Assembly: GCF_002127325.2 (NCBI RefSeq) | Contig: NC_035444.2 | Span: forward strand, 32,256,904-32,320,903 | DNA length: 64,000 nt | Source: Helianthus annuus | Taxonomy: Eukaryota > Streptophyta > Magnoliopsida > Asterales > Asteraceae | Direction of reading: 5' to 3' | Shown: positions 10,443 through 21,100 of the stretch, piece by piece | How positions within the stretch are numbered: the stretch's first letter is position 1 | How the letters are laid out: each line of letters starts with the position of its first letter | Translations under genes and position numbers: made by a program | The notes under the pieces: model-generated | Databases searched by the model: none | What the model saw: only the letters and a program-made list of their open reading frames with translations | What the model was told of the DNA's origin: nothing

Positions 10443-13400
10443 TGTCACACCCCCAATTTCCACGTGTCACCGGTGGGCCCGGTGTGGGGTACAGTGACGT
10501 AGTTGGCATCGTCATAGACAATCAACACAATATAATAATGCACAGCGGAAGCAGAATAGAAACATTTCAACTTTAATTAAAGTGCAATAATAAATATCAC
10601 AGTCGTTGAAATGGATCCACAGGCGGATCAAATAAAATAAGATAAAATAATAGTTCAACAGATAAATGTCGTCCGAGTTTGCGAGACTATTGTGGACGCT
10701 CTCTAGGAAACAGCCAGCCTATTTCCGTATAGTACCTGCACTTAATCTTTTGGGAAAAATACGTCAGTTTACACTGGTAAATACAAATCGACTGACTCAT
10801 TTTGAAAATGATTGAAAATTTATTTAAATGCACAAGGCATAAATATTTTATTAACTTGGGATAATTATAAAATATAAACTTGTGAACGATTTACATGCAC
10901 TTATATCTCTGGTGGCCCGGGATCTACTGTCCGGGCTAGAGATTTAATTGACACACCACATCAAAGAGTTATACACGACGGGTGTACGCCTACACCCCGT
11001 GCTCTGGTCGTGGCCATCTCGTAAGAAAATGCCAAGGATATCCGGGACATGGTCAATAACCCCCCAAAGCCTTTAAGTAAGACAAGACTGTTTAAACGAA
11101 ATCACACAAGCTATTCAAGACTGAACACCCATAGGGAGCAGGACTTGTGCGCCCGATCAAGCGGTATTTTAAATACCGTACCCCAAGCCCGTATAGGGAA
11201 AATAAGTCAAAATGTATTTACCTGAGCAAGTATAAGTCACAAACGATAAGTGGTGGTAGCTTTTACCGGGCTTCCTAATCTGGAACAAAGGTTTATAATT
11301 AACCTATTAGATTCCTAACGGCCTTTTATTTAAGCTTAAGCTTTGACCGGTTAGTTTTAGGAGTGATACGGTTTACGCACGATTAAGCGAAAGACCGGAT
11401 AGAATGTGATTTAGACCCGACAAGTTTGAATACTTGTATAATATGGGTATACTAAATACATTCTGGATTTTGAAGCAAAAACGATATCGTTTGACCCGTT
11501 TCGGTCAATTTACGCAAACTAGTTACGTAAACCGAACCGAACGCGAAAAGGGCGGTACGGGTAGCCAAAAGATTCAAATGCAAGTTCCCTGAATTAATAT
11601 GCTTAGAGTATGATATTATATCAGTAAGTTATGTCCTATATTGCCCGGGATAATTTTAAACTCAATTTATGCCTTAGAAGGGCATTTTGGTCATTTAAAA
11701 GATAATAAAAGGGTAAAATTAGAAATCTGAGTTTCGGGTCTGGTTCATACAGTAAATATACTTAATATAACATATTATATCAGTGGGGTATGACCCATAT
11801 ATCAAATATATCATTTAAAACCAACTATGCACCGTAGGGGCAATTTAGTAATTTCACAAGGGCTAAAAATGCCAAAACTGGAAACCTGAGTTCAAAATAT
11901 CATACTTACTGTTATTATATGAAAATATGTGATTTACATCAGTAGGTATAAGTCTTATGGGTTTAAAACAAGTACAACGCTTACTATGCGCTTAAAACGC
12001 TAAAAATACGATTTAAGGGCGTTTTCGGGTTTTCGCAGTAAATCTGAGATTTTTATATTTCCAGAAGTCTTATAATAATTTATTCATCATACAAAATCAG
12101 TAGAAAAAGGTTTCGGGTCAAATGGATGTGTAAAACTCGTTTTATGGCTAAAACGGTCAAAACCGACATAAGCCGAAATGGCTAGGTGATCGAGGATCCG
12201 TTCAGCCAAAAATTAATTAAAAATCATCAAAATTCCCAGAATATTATATATAATCAGTTGGTAAAAAGTTTTGTACCAAAACGTGGCCAGAAACGGGTTC
12301 TACGCAAAAAGGACCGTTTATGTAAATTTATAATATAGTTTACGCTAATGGCCATAACTCACAATCTGGACCACCAACTGATCCGAAACTTTCGGTGCAA
12401 GTTTATATAATAAAAATAAAGATTTCTATCCTTTCACTTTTCCAAAAATCCCGTTTTAAATCAAAAAGGGCAAAATAGTCAACTTTATGCATAAACCGGA
12501 AACAAGCATTCGAATAGGCTAAACATAGACTCAATCAACGAAAATTCCAGAAAGTTTAACTAAAATAAAAATAGTCAAAATACTTTCCAATACAGATCTT
12601 GAACATGCATGTACGAATCCGAATCGATAGTCTACGAAATAATCGTTTTACAAGACTTTCGGTTCCGATTCGTGTCTACACTATGGATTGTCGAGTTGAT
12701 GATGATTAAAACACATTTATATATATGTTACAAGTTATTTTCAATGATCAATCAGGTTGCATGTCATCTATATCATTAATCATGTTATTTTTCACAAAGA
12801 TTGCTTCTGTTGACTTTTTAGAACCATGTTTGACTCGCCATTAAGCATGCATGTAGTGGGAATCAGTTAGTACCCTTTAGAGGGTTTGTTTCCCACATAA
12901 ATACTAATCTATAACAAGTTTCAATTCGAGAAAATACTGAAAGAAATCCGTTTAATCAGAAAGTCAAAGGTTATGAACACCCAGTTTGACTTTTACTAAT
13001 AATCACAACAAGAATGGATTAGAGAACGAATTGAATGCTTACAATGGTCCTATAGATGTTAAATGGTCACTAGTAGTCGACCTTGATCTTCAGAAATGCT
13101 CCAGAAAGCCTGCTTGAAGTTCTTGAATGTTGAGAGCTTATGTTCTTCAAGTGCAAATGATCAAAATGAGATCAATTCTTGTTTTAAATCAGTATTTTCG
13201 AGGTTCCTGTAGTTGTAGGCATGCAAGGCATGCTATTGGGTCGATTGGAGGTGCAAGTGAGCTGGATTCCACTCAAAATCGGAGCCAAAACAGCCCAATT
13301 CGCGACTGTTGTCGCTGGGCGCTGGGTCGCGGCCCGCGTGGCACCTCAGGCGGGGCGCCTGGGGGTCAGCTGGTCAAACTTGGCTTATTTGTTGCGCGTT

Positions 13401-13971
13401 TGGTCCTTGAACTTTAGATGCGATGGTTTGGCTACTTATCTTGATCCGTAAACCCCCAACCTTGGCTTTTAAGGACCTTAGGACTTTTACCTACATGGTA
13501 ATGCTCTCGGATAACTTTGCGCTCAACCGAAAAGCCCTGAATTCGACGTTGACGCTTCTAGTCCCTTAAGTACGGTTTTGGCCATAACTTTCTCATACGT
13601 TGACGAAACTTCATGAAATTTTAACCACATATTCTAGTGAGTATATTTTAGCTATACAAAGCTTCGGGTCTGCCAAAAGTTCACTCAGAGGTATAAATTA
13701 AACATGTTGACACTTTTGGCCCCTATAGTTTACAATACTTCACTTTTAGGCAATTTCCGCGTCGTATGATCCATGAACCATCCGTTAAAGGTTATAAACA
13801 TTATGTGGGGTTATCATAGAGCCTATTTCTCCATTGTCGACACTTTGGACCCTTACGTTCCATAGTTTTCACTGTTTGTCACTTTTAGTCCCTTTAAAGT
13901 ATGTTTTCACATAACGGAACCTTATGACACGTGTCAAGACATTATTGGACGAAATTTTTCGAGGTGTTACA
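10443..13971 (-). repeat. 3' LTR of Tekay-like A
   Basis: 3529 bp, plus-strand ends TGTCACACC...GGTGTTACA. I saw no difference from 21101-24629 in the blocks compared. Small plus-strand frames (13127-13417) recur at 23785-24075 only because the LTR is duplicated. Confidence 0.95.
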
Positions 13972-13990
13972 TCCTCACCCCCTTAAAAGA
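13972..13990 (-). other. Polypurine tract of Tekay-like A
   Basis: The minus strand reads TTTTAAGGGGGTGAGGA directly before the 3' LTR; this region also follows the gag-pol stop closely (14008). Confidence 0.85.
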
Positions 13991-14007
13991 AATCTCGACC
14001 CCGAGAT

Positions 14008-17000
14008 TTATTCAAACAAATGGGGATATTTCTCTTGCATCGTGGATTCCACTTCCCACGTGTATTCGGGACCTCTACGGGCATCCCATTTGACCTTGAC
14101 AATAGGCACGTGCTTCCTTCGAAGCTTCTTCACCTGTCGATCCTCGATCGACAAAGGTTTTTCAACAAACTTTAGACTTTCGTCTATGTGTATATCTGTA
14201 TGCGGTATAACCAGTGAATCGTCAGCGAAACACTTCTTCAAATTACAGATATGGAACACATTATGAATAGCACTAAGCTCTTCAGGCAAGTTTAACTTGT
14301 AAGCGACTGCCCCGACACGTTCGATTATCTCGAAAGGTCCTATATACCTCGGGCTTAGCTTGCCTTTCTTTCCAAATCGCATTACACCTTTCCAAGGTGA
14401 TACTTTAAGCAACACTTTTTCACCCACATCGAAGTGAAAGTCTTTGCGCTTAGGATCCGCATAACTTTTCTGCCTATCCCTGGCAGCTTTCAAACGATCA
14501 CGGATCTGAACGATCTTGTCTGTCGTCTCAAAGACGATATCTGGTCCAGACAACTGGACATCTCCAACTTCTGTCCAACAAATGGGCGATCTACACTTCC
14601 TACCGTATAGGGCCTCAAAAGGCGCAGCCTTTATGCTGGAATGGTAGCTATTGTTGTAGGAGAATTCAATCAGTGGTAGGTGCTTATCCCAACTACCACC
14701 TAAGTCGATCGCACATGCTCGAAGCATGTCTTCCAAGGTTTGAATAGTACGCTCACTCTGACCATCGGTCTGAGGATGGTAAGCCGTACTAAAATTCAAA
14801 CGAGTGCCCAACGATTGTTGGAAACTCTTCCAAAAATGTGACGTATATCTAGTATCTCTATCAGAGATAATAGATATAGGTATACCATGTAGCGCTACTA
14901 TCTTATCGACGTATAATTGTGCTAACATATCTGAGCTATACGTCTCTTTGATGGGTAGAAAATGAGCTGACTTAGTCAGTCTGTCAACTATGACCCATAT
15001 GGTATCATTTCCCTTTTTCGTTTTCGGCAACTTGGTGATAAAATCCATTGTCACCATTTCCCACTTCCATTTGGGAATTTCAGGTTGTTGAAGCAAACCT
15101 GACGGTTTCTGATGCTCAGCCTTGACTTGCGCACAAGTCAAACATTTGGCCACATACTCGGCCACGGACTTTTTCAAACCAATCCACCAGTAGTTTGACT
15201 TCAGATCCTGGTACATCTTATCAGCTCCAGGATGAACGGAATATTTAGAGCTGTGGGCTTCCTGGAGGATAACATCCCGAAGTCCTCCATATACTGGAAC
15301 CCATATTCGTCCGTTTAGGCGTAGCATTCCATCTTTGTCGTGGGATAACTGCTCCTCAGTTACTCCCAATTTTTCTGCAGGATAGTTAGCTTCCAGCACA
15401 GCTTCCTTCTGTGCAGCTAACACCCTTTCATTCAAATTATTTCTAATTTCAATGCGCTTGGCATTGATTCTGATCGGTTTAACCCTTTCCTTTCTACTTA
15501 AGGCGTCGGCAACCACATTTGCCTTGCCTGGATGGTATCGTATCTCGCAATCATAGTCATTGAGAGTTTCCATCCATCGCCTTTGGCGCATGTTCAATTC
15601 CTTCTGATTGAACAGATGCTGGAGACTCTTATGATCCGAATAAATTATGCACTTGGTTCCATACAAGTAATGTCTCCATAGCTTTAATGCAAATACAACC
15701 GCACCCAATTCCAAATCGTGGGTGGTGTAGTTCTTCTCGTGCACCTTTAGCTGGCGAGAAGCGTAGGCAATGACTTTGCCTTTCTGCATGAGTACACAAC
15801 CCATGCCAGTATGCGATGCATCACAATACACCACAAATTCATCTATACCATCTGGCAATGTCAACACTGGCGCATTGCTCAGCTTCTGCTTCAGAATGTC
15901 AAAGGATTCCTGTTGCTTAGGGCCCCAATCAAACTTAATCTTCTTACGGGTCAACGAAGTTAGGGGCGCAGCAATCCTTGAGAAGTTCTCGATGAATCTC
16001 CTATAATATCCTGCCAATCCGAGGAAACTGCGAATCTCGGTAGGAGTCTTCGGCTCCTGCCAATTCATGACTGCTTCGACTTTAGCGGGATCTACTTGGA
16101 TACCACGCTCGCTTACAACATGTCCAAGGAACTGGACTTCTCGAAGCCAGAATTCACACTTCGAGAATTTGGCATAAAGCTTCTCTTGATTTAAAAGTTT
16201 GAGAATACAACGAAGGTGTTTCTCATGGTCAGCTTGGCTCTTCGAGTAGATAAGGATGTCGTCAATAAAGACGATAACGAACTTATCTAAATAGGGTTTG
16301 CAGACGCGATTCATGAGATCCATGAACGCGGCTGGTGCGTTAGTGAGCCCAAACGGCATCACTAGGAACTCGTAATGTCCATAACGAGTCCTAAACGCGG
16401 TCTTGTGTACGTCTTCCTCCTTGACCTTCAACTGATGATAACCTGACCTTAGGTCAATCTTGGAGAAGTAACTTGCTCCTTGCAACTGATCGAACAGATC
16501 GTCGATCCTGGGTAACGGATACCGATTCTTGATAGTAACCTTATTAAGCTCACGGTAATCGATGCACAGACGCATCGAACCATCCTTCTTTTTAACGAAC
16601 AAGATTGGCGCTCCCCAAGGAGACGAGCTAGGTCTAATAAAACCTTTAGCTAATAGATCATCCAACTGCGTCCTCAACTCCTTCATCTCCGTTGGTGCCA
16701 ATCTGTATGGTGCTCTTGCTACAGGTGCAGTGCCTGGAATGATATCTATCCGAAACTCTACTTGTCTATCCGGTGGCAATCCGGGTAGTTCTTCAGGAAA
16801 TACTTCAGGATATTCTGATATAACAGGGATATCCTCAATCTTCGGCTTCGGCTCATCTATGGTAACTTGTGCCATATAAATGACACATCCCTTCTGCATG
16901 CATCTGGATGCTTTGAGCATGGACACTTGCTCGGGCAATCCATGCTGGGTATCTCCTTGAATAGTAAGGAACTCACCAGACGGAGTCTTCACTATCACCT

Positions 17001-18585
17001 GCTTTCTATTGCACAGAATCTGGGCTTGGTTACTTGACAACCAATCCATGCCTATCACTATATCGAATCCAGCTAGCTTAAAGGGAAGCAAGGATAACGG
17101 AAAGGAATGATTCCTAATGGAGATAACACATCCATCTAGAACAGTCGAGGCGGTTTCTATGGTTCCGTCGGCTAATTCCACCTCATATTTCACACTTAAG
17201 GTTTTAACAGGAAGGTTTAATAGTTTACAAAACTTATTATCTACAAATGACTTATCAGCCCCCGAATCAAACAAAACTCTAGCAAAAATATCGTTTACAA
17301 GAAACGTACCGGTAATGACGTTATCGTCAAGGACTGCTTCCTTTGCGTCCATTTTGAAGACTCTCGCATTAGTCTTCTTTCCTTCCTCGGCCTTCTTTGC
17401 AAACTTTGGGCAGTTGGGCCGAATGTGCCCTTTCTCGTTGCAACCAAAACATGTTGCATCCTTCATCTTCTTGCAATCCACAGCCTTATGATCGGTGGAC
17501 TTGCAGATTCCACATCGCTTCTCCGAAGACTGGGATTTTGTTTCAAACCGACACCTCCCAAAGTGGTGTCTCCTACAAAACTTGCATCTGGGTTTTTCAC
17601 CCGACTGATGATCACTTTTCCTAGACCCCGACCCTTTCCTGTGGTCGTTGTTCCCTCTATGTCGCTTTTCAGATCTTCGTGAGGTGTCGTCCTCACGTTT
17701 TCGTTTGTTCTCCTCAGAGCTCTTCATGGCTCTCAATCTAACCACGTCTTGAGTGAGGGAGAGGGATAGATCCGCTACGGATCGAAATGTTGTAGGTCTT
17801 GAAGCTTTAACACTCGCCTTTATTTCCGGTGCCAGACCCCCGATAAATCGAGCAATCCTACGCGGCTCCGGGGTCACCAAGTAAGGCACTAAACGAGACA
17901 GCGTGTTGAACGTAGTAAGATACGTTTGACAGTCGAGGTTCTTCATGACTAAGGATACGAAATCCGATTCGATTCGCTCGACCTCGTGCTGCGGGCAGAA
18001 GTTCTCTTTAATCAGGGCCACAAACTGTTCCCATGACAAACCGTACAGTGTGGCCTTACCGGCAGCTTGTAGGAGTGACCTCCACCATGCTAACGCATCT
18101 CCTTTGAATGATTGGGACACGTACTTAACGACGTCCCTATCAGCACACCCGCTGATATCAATCACAGTGTCCATCTCGTCAATCCACGTCATGCAGTCGA
18201 CGGCTCCTTTTTCCCCAGTGAAATCTCTGGGCTTGCAAGATACAAAGTATTTGTACGTACAGGACCTGCTGTACGTGTCATGCTTCAGCTCGATCTCCTG
18301 CTTTGGGACGCTGCTGTGGTTGGAGGAATGATTATCATCCTCAACTTTCTTTGGCTCACTCTTTTTAGACGGCGGCTTACTATGAGCCCCAGAATGAGTC
18401 TTAGCCTTGACATGCGTCACTGAGCGGGTTCTACTCTGAGTACCACTAGATTCTCTGAACTGCCTGTCCATAGCCTTGGCGACAGCATTATCAATCAGCG
18501 CTTGCAACTCTGCACCGGTAACGTGAATCTTTGCATTATTTGAGCGTTCCCCAGAATGACTGTTGGTTTCTTCCGATTTGGCCAT
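14008..18585 (-). CDS. Gag-pol polyprotein of Tekay-like element A, uninterrupted, 1525 aa
   Basis: One continuous frame. Gag is about residues 1-400 with the capsid-type segment near 105-285 and three zinc knuckles (C334-C345, C358-C371, C379-C392). The protease motif [10 protein letters not shown] is near 438-447. RT spans about 600-850, with [15 protein letters not shown] and the active-site segment [10 protein letters not shown] (D775, D776). RNase H follows with D922, E959, D984 and D1027. Integrase has the zinc finger (C1148, C1151) and a catalytic triad D1181, D1242, E1278 with 35 residues between the last two. The C-terminus (about 1472-1525) is a chromodomain-like module ending GPEYTWEVE...YPHLF. 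All catalytic residues that I can place are present. The start ATG (18583-18585) lies 12 nt after a strong splice acceptor. Length and order are normal for Tekay. It copies the element's RNA inside particles and integrates the DNA. Confidence 0.96.
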   Translation of the reverse strand: MAKSEETNSHSGERSNNAKIHVTGAELQALIDNAVAKAMDRQFRESSGTQSRTRSVTHVKAKTHSGAHSKPPSKKSEPKKVEDDNHSSNHSSVPKQEIELKHDTYSRSCTYKYFVSCKPRDFTGEKGAVDCMTWIDEMDTVIDISGCADRDVVKYVSQSFKGDALAWWRSLLQAAGKATLYGLSWEQFVALIKENFCPQHEVERIESDFVSLVMKNLDCQTYLTTFNTLSRLVPYLVTPEPRRIARFIGGLAPEIKASVKASRPTTFRSVADLSLSLTQDVVRLRAMKSSEENKRKREDDTSRRSEKRHRGNNDHRKGSGSRKSDHQSGEKPRCKFCRRHHFGRCRFETKSQSSEKRCGICKSTDHKAVDCKKMKDATCFGCNEKGHIRPNCPKFAKKAEEGKKTNARVFKMDAKEAVLDDNVITGTFLVNDIFARVLFDSGADKSFVDNKFCKLLNLPVKTLSVKYEVELADGTIETASTVLDGCVISIRNHSFPLSLLPFKLAGFDIVIGMDWLSSNQAQILCNRKQVIVKTPSGEFLTIQGDTQHGLPEQVSMLKASRCMQKGCVIYMAQVTIDEPKPKIEDIPVISEYPEVFPEELPGLPPDRQVEFRIDIIPGTAPVARAPYRLAPTEMKELRTQLDDLLAKGFIRPSSSPWGAPILFVKKKDGSMRLCIDYRELNKVTIKNRYPLPRIDDLFDQLQGASYFSKIDLRSGYHQLKVKEEDVHKTAFRTRYGHYEFLVMPFGLTNAPAAFMDLMNRVCKPYLDKFVIVFIDDILIYSKSQADHEKHLRCILKLLNQEKLYAKFSKCEFWLREVQFLGHVVSERGIQVDPAKVEAVMNWQEPKTPTEIRSFLGLAGYYRRFIENFSRIAAPLTSLTRKKIKFDWGPKQQESFDILKQKLSNAPVLTLPDGIDEFVVYCDASHTGMGCVLMQKGKVIAYASRQLKVHEKNYTTHDLELGAVVFALKLWRHYLYGTKCIIYSDHKSLQHLFNQKELNMRQRRWMETLNDYDCEIRYHPGKANVVADALSRKERVKPIRINAKRIEIRNNLNERVLAAQKEAVLEANYPAEKLGVTEEQLSHDKDGMLRLNGRIWVPVYGGLRDVILQEAHSSKYSVHPGADKMYQDLKSNYWWIGLKKSVAEYVAKCLTCAQVKAEHQKPSGLLQQPEIPKWKWEMVTMDFITKLPKTKKGNDTIWVIVDRLTKSAHFLPIKETYSSDMLAQLYVDKIVALHGIPISIISDRDTRYTSHFWKSFQQSLGTRLNFSTAYHPQTDGQSERTIQTLEDMLRACAIDLGGSWDKHLPLIEFSYNNSYHSSIKAAPFEALYGRKCRSPICWTEVGDVQLSGPDIVFETTDKIVQIRDRLKAARDRQKSYADPKRKDFHFDVGEKVLLKVSPWKGVMRFGKKGKLSPRYIGPFEIIERVGAVAYKLNLPEELSAIHNVFHICNLKKCFADDSLVIPHTDIHIDESLKFVEKPLSIEDRQVKKLRRKHVPIVKVKWDARRGPEYTWEVESTMQEKYPHLFE

Positions 18586-18830
18586 CGTAGCTTTAAGCTA
18601 CAATAAAGGACAAGGTCTTATTTAGAACCTAACAGTATTATCGTCCTAGACGATTTATTAACCATGGTATCAACAACCTTAGCAGTTAATTTAATAGATT
18701 TCATTCAGGCTCTTATTAGCAATCAAGGAATGAAAATATATATATTGGCACCATAGGCCTAGTCACATGGACAATTACTAAATTATAAATTTAGATTTTT
18801 ATAGGATTATAAATTGTATAATTAAACAAA

Positions 18831-19052
18831 TAATCCTTTACTAGACAGAGAGTCGTAAACCACAACTGTCCTTATATAACATAGTTATAACCCGTAGGTA
18901 TCAAGCCATTAATAGACTTGTGTACAGATATAATCTGTAGATAATTCTTTACTAGGCAGGGAGTCATAGACCACAACTGCCACTATATGACATAGTCATA
19001 ACCCGTAGGTATCAAGTCATTAATAGACTTGTATACAGATATAATCTGTAGA
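18831..19052. repeat. Tandem duplication, 2 x 111 bp, in the Tekay A spacer
   Basis: 18831-18941 and 18942-19052 align throughout, for example ACCCGTAGGTATCAAG in both, with scattered substitutions. The divergence shows the duplication is far older than this insertion. Confidence 0.88.
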
Positions 19053-19390
19053 TAATTTATTAAAAGGTGGGTCGTGTGATTCTACAGATCACGCTTAGCC
19101 CAGAATGTTAACATGTTCTCAGATGTTAACAGGGAGTTGAATCTTTTCAACCAGGTTTTACCATCAGGGCCAGGCCTGTTAATAAGGCATTCAGGCTAGG
19201 TTATACCTTACTAAGATTCTTATAAAATGGCAAATCAAATAAAAATTGATATCTTCCATTATTTTAATATTATTCATGCATATAAATAAAATGATAAATT
19301 CAAATTAACCATTTAAATTTCCAATAGAATACCAGTACATAATTGCCCTAAACGGGACTTTGAAATAACATAACTAGCATGAATAACGTG

Positions 19391-19540
19391 CCCGCGCAGG
19401 GGCTAACAAGTACAACAATAACAAAATAAAATAAAACAAACCCACGCAGGGGTTAACAGGATAACATACCCACACAGGGGTAGAGAAAGATAGATATACC
19501 CACGCAGGGGTAGAGTACTGGAATAAATGTCCACGCAGGG
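19391..19540. repeat. Five short CCC(A)CGCAGGGG inverted-repeat units
   Basis: Units at 19391, 19441, 19469, 19499 and 19530, each with CCC and GGG arms around ACGCA or a variant, about 28-50 bp apart. In the element RNA they read CCCCTGCGTGGG and could form small hairpins just after the pre-gag stop codon. Confidence 0.75.
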
Positions 19541-19571
19541 ACATGAGTACATGTAATGATAATCGAAGGAT

Positions 19572-20918
19572 TCAACGATCCTTCTTGCTCTTACCCTTGA
19601 GCAAATCGAATACCTTCTTAAACATGCCACTGGTGCGTCGGCGATCCTCTCGCATATTGTGCTGAAACTCGCGTCGCATGCTATCGATCCCCTGCAGGAT
19701 CTCCTGAACCTGCGGCGGCGACATCATAGGCGCCGGTGGTGGTGGCTGGTAGTGCTGCGGCTGCGGCGGCTGGTAAGGCTGCGGCTGCGGTGGCTGCTGG
19801 TAACCCGGAGGGTAACCAAAAGTAGATGGGCCAGCAGCCCAAGGGTCTCCAAGTGGACCACTATGTGGGAGTGAGCTGTAGTTCACAGCTTGCCAATAAG
19901 GGTCTCCCGTGTAATCATAACCCTGAGGGAATACCTGCTCGAACGGGTTGAACTGAGCGGCACTAGCATAAGCCGGAATCGGCTCTCCAAAATTCTGCGG
20001 CGGCAGAGGCGGGATCGGAACAGAAGTAACCTCCGATACTGGATGCTGAGACTCCCCTGTCTCAGACTCCCCGGGTAGCGACGTGTAGCGGCTGCTACTA
20101 ACACGTGGAGGGGTGCCTATGCGAATCCCTCCGCGCGTCGACATGCGCGCATTCCTCCTCGGCCTCTGAGGCGGAGGAGGTAAAACTGGCGGCGGCGGTG
20201 GTGACGGAGTGATCACGTCACGCCACAGGGCCTCAGATAGGTCCTGTGGTAGAGGCGGCTGCTGCTGGAGCTGCTGCTGCTGCGAGTGGTGCTGTGAATG
20301 CACCGGCGATCCATGGAGCGATTGGAGCATCGGAGTACCATGGAGTGACTGAAGCATCGGAGAGTTGTGGCTAGGGGTGAAGTACCAATCATGCTGCTTA
20401 AACCTCTCCTGGAAGCTGTCCACACCATTAAATGGTGATCCTGTGTATGGCGACCCATCCGATATCTCAATCGGGTGGTTTGGTGTACCTGATGGTGGGA
20501 GCGAAGGGTCCGTCTCCTCGTCCACGTCCATCCCGTGACCACCAGAAAAGTGGTCCTCCTGTCCAAGTGGGTTATGGCCCACTGGCTCCTCCACATAAGC
20601 ATTAGGGTTATACAAACCCTGGTAGGCTGGCGCTGGGTGCTGGTGCGGTGACTGGTGCAACGGTATGTATGATCCAAGCGAATCATGGGGCCCGTTCTCC
20701 GAATGGGGCCCAAACGAGTGGGGTAATGACGGAGAAGTGCTCGCGGAAACCGAATGCCTAGCAGGCTCGGCAAAAGACCTCCAAAGGTCGTTGGCGGCTG
20801 TGTGGTGTGTAGCAGATGGGGCCCGCCTATGCGAGGGACCAGCCTCATGATCATGGGATGTAGGAAATCCTCCACGACCTCTCATCCTTGGCGGCATCCT
20901 GATCCTGTCAAAAATCAA
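19572..20918 (-). CDS. Pre-gag accessory ORF of Tekay-like A (448 codons), function unknown
   Basis: Uninterrupted frame in the element's sense strand between the primer site and gag. It is proline/glutamine/histidine-rich and probably disordered: PMLQSLHG is tandemly repeated near residue 185, a QQQQLQQQPP tract follows, then PSPPPPPVLPPPPQRPRR, and a YQPPQPQ-type repeat near 370-395. The last 45 residues (QEILQGIDSMRREFQHNM...FDLLKGKSKKDR) look helical and basic. I recognise no known domain. The likely start is the eighth codon (ATG at 20895-20897), because TTTTTGACAG, a strong splice acceptor, ends 7 nt before it; the first ATG would then be intronic. Element B has ORFs in the same place. 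A role in particle assembly, RNA handling or expression control is possible but unsupported. That it is a long frame conserved in both position and acceptor argues for a real protein. Confidence 0.75.
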   Translation of the reverse strand: MIFDRIRMPPRMRGRGGFPTSHDHEAGPSHRRAPSATHHTAANDLWRSFAEPARHSVSASTSPSLPHSFGPHSENGPHDSLGSYIPLHQSPHQHPAPAYQGLYNPNAYVEEPVGHNPLGQEDHFSGGHGMDVDEETDPSLPPSGTPNHPIEISDGSPYTGSPFNGVDSFQERFKQHDWYFTPSHNSPMLQSLHGTPMLQSLHGSPVHSQHHSQQQQLQQQPPLPQDLSEALWRDVITPSPPPPPVLPPPPQRPRRNARMSTRGGIRIGTPPRVSSSRYTSLPGESETGESQHPVSEVTSVPIPPLPPQNFGEPIPAYASAAQFNPFEQVFPQGYDYTGDPYWQAVNYSSLPHSGPLGDPWAAGPSTFGYPPGYQQPPQPQPYQPPQPQHYQPPPPAPMMSPPQVQEILQGIDSMRREFQHNMREDRRRTSGMFKKVFDLLKGKSKKDR

Positions 20919-21084
20919 ACAAGTTGCACAACATATATATGAGACAATGCAATAATAAATAAAAATAAATCAAACGAAATGTTGAGCATTTCCTAAGTTC
21001 TTTGTCTAGACTCGAAAATCGAGAATGTGCAATTGTGTAACTGAGATTAAACACATTAGGATAGTGTTTAATTCACTCAGCGTT

Positions 21085-21097
21085 GGCTCTGATACCA
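21085..21097 (-). other. tRNA-iMet primer binding site of Tekay-like A
   Basis: The minus strand reads TGGTATCAGAGCC, 3 bases from the 5' LTR edge at 21101; perfect iMet-type site. Confidence 0.95.
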
Positions 21098-21100
21098 ACC

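Larger units (their letters stand above)
18586..19571 (-). other. Spacer between pre-gag ORF and gag-pol of Tekay-like A
   Basis: 986 bp without a convincing gene. It holds a 111-bp tandem duplication (18831-19052), five CCCACGCAGGGG-type repeats (19391-19540) and, next to gag, a pyrimidine-rich stretch ending TTATTGTAG (acceptor AG at 18598-18599). It has intron-like features. Confidence 0.65.

Noticed and set aside
13127..13417. Plus-strand frame of 96 codons, repeated at 23785-24075
   Set aside because: It lies within the LTRs of element A, antisense to the element, and is duplicated only because the LTRs are. No family resemblance.
19403..19630. 75-codon minus-strand frame after the pre-gag ORF
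   Set aside because: Encoded largely by the CCCACGCAGGGG repeats and overlapping the end of the pre-gag ORF; better read as repeat structure.
20213..20875. 220-codon second frame within the pre-gag ORF
   Set aside because: Shadow of the 448-codon frame in repetitive, P/Q-coding DNA; S/T/R-rich with no acceptor or context of its own.
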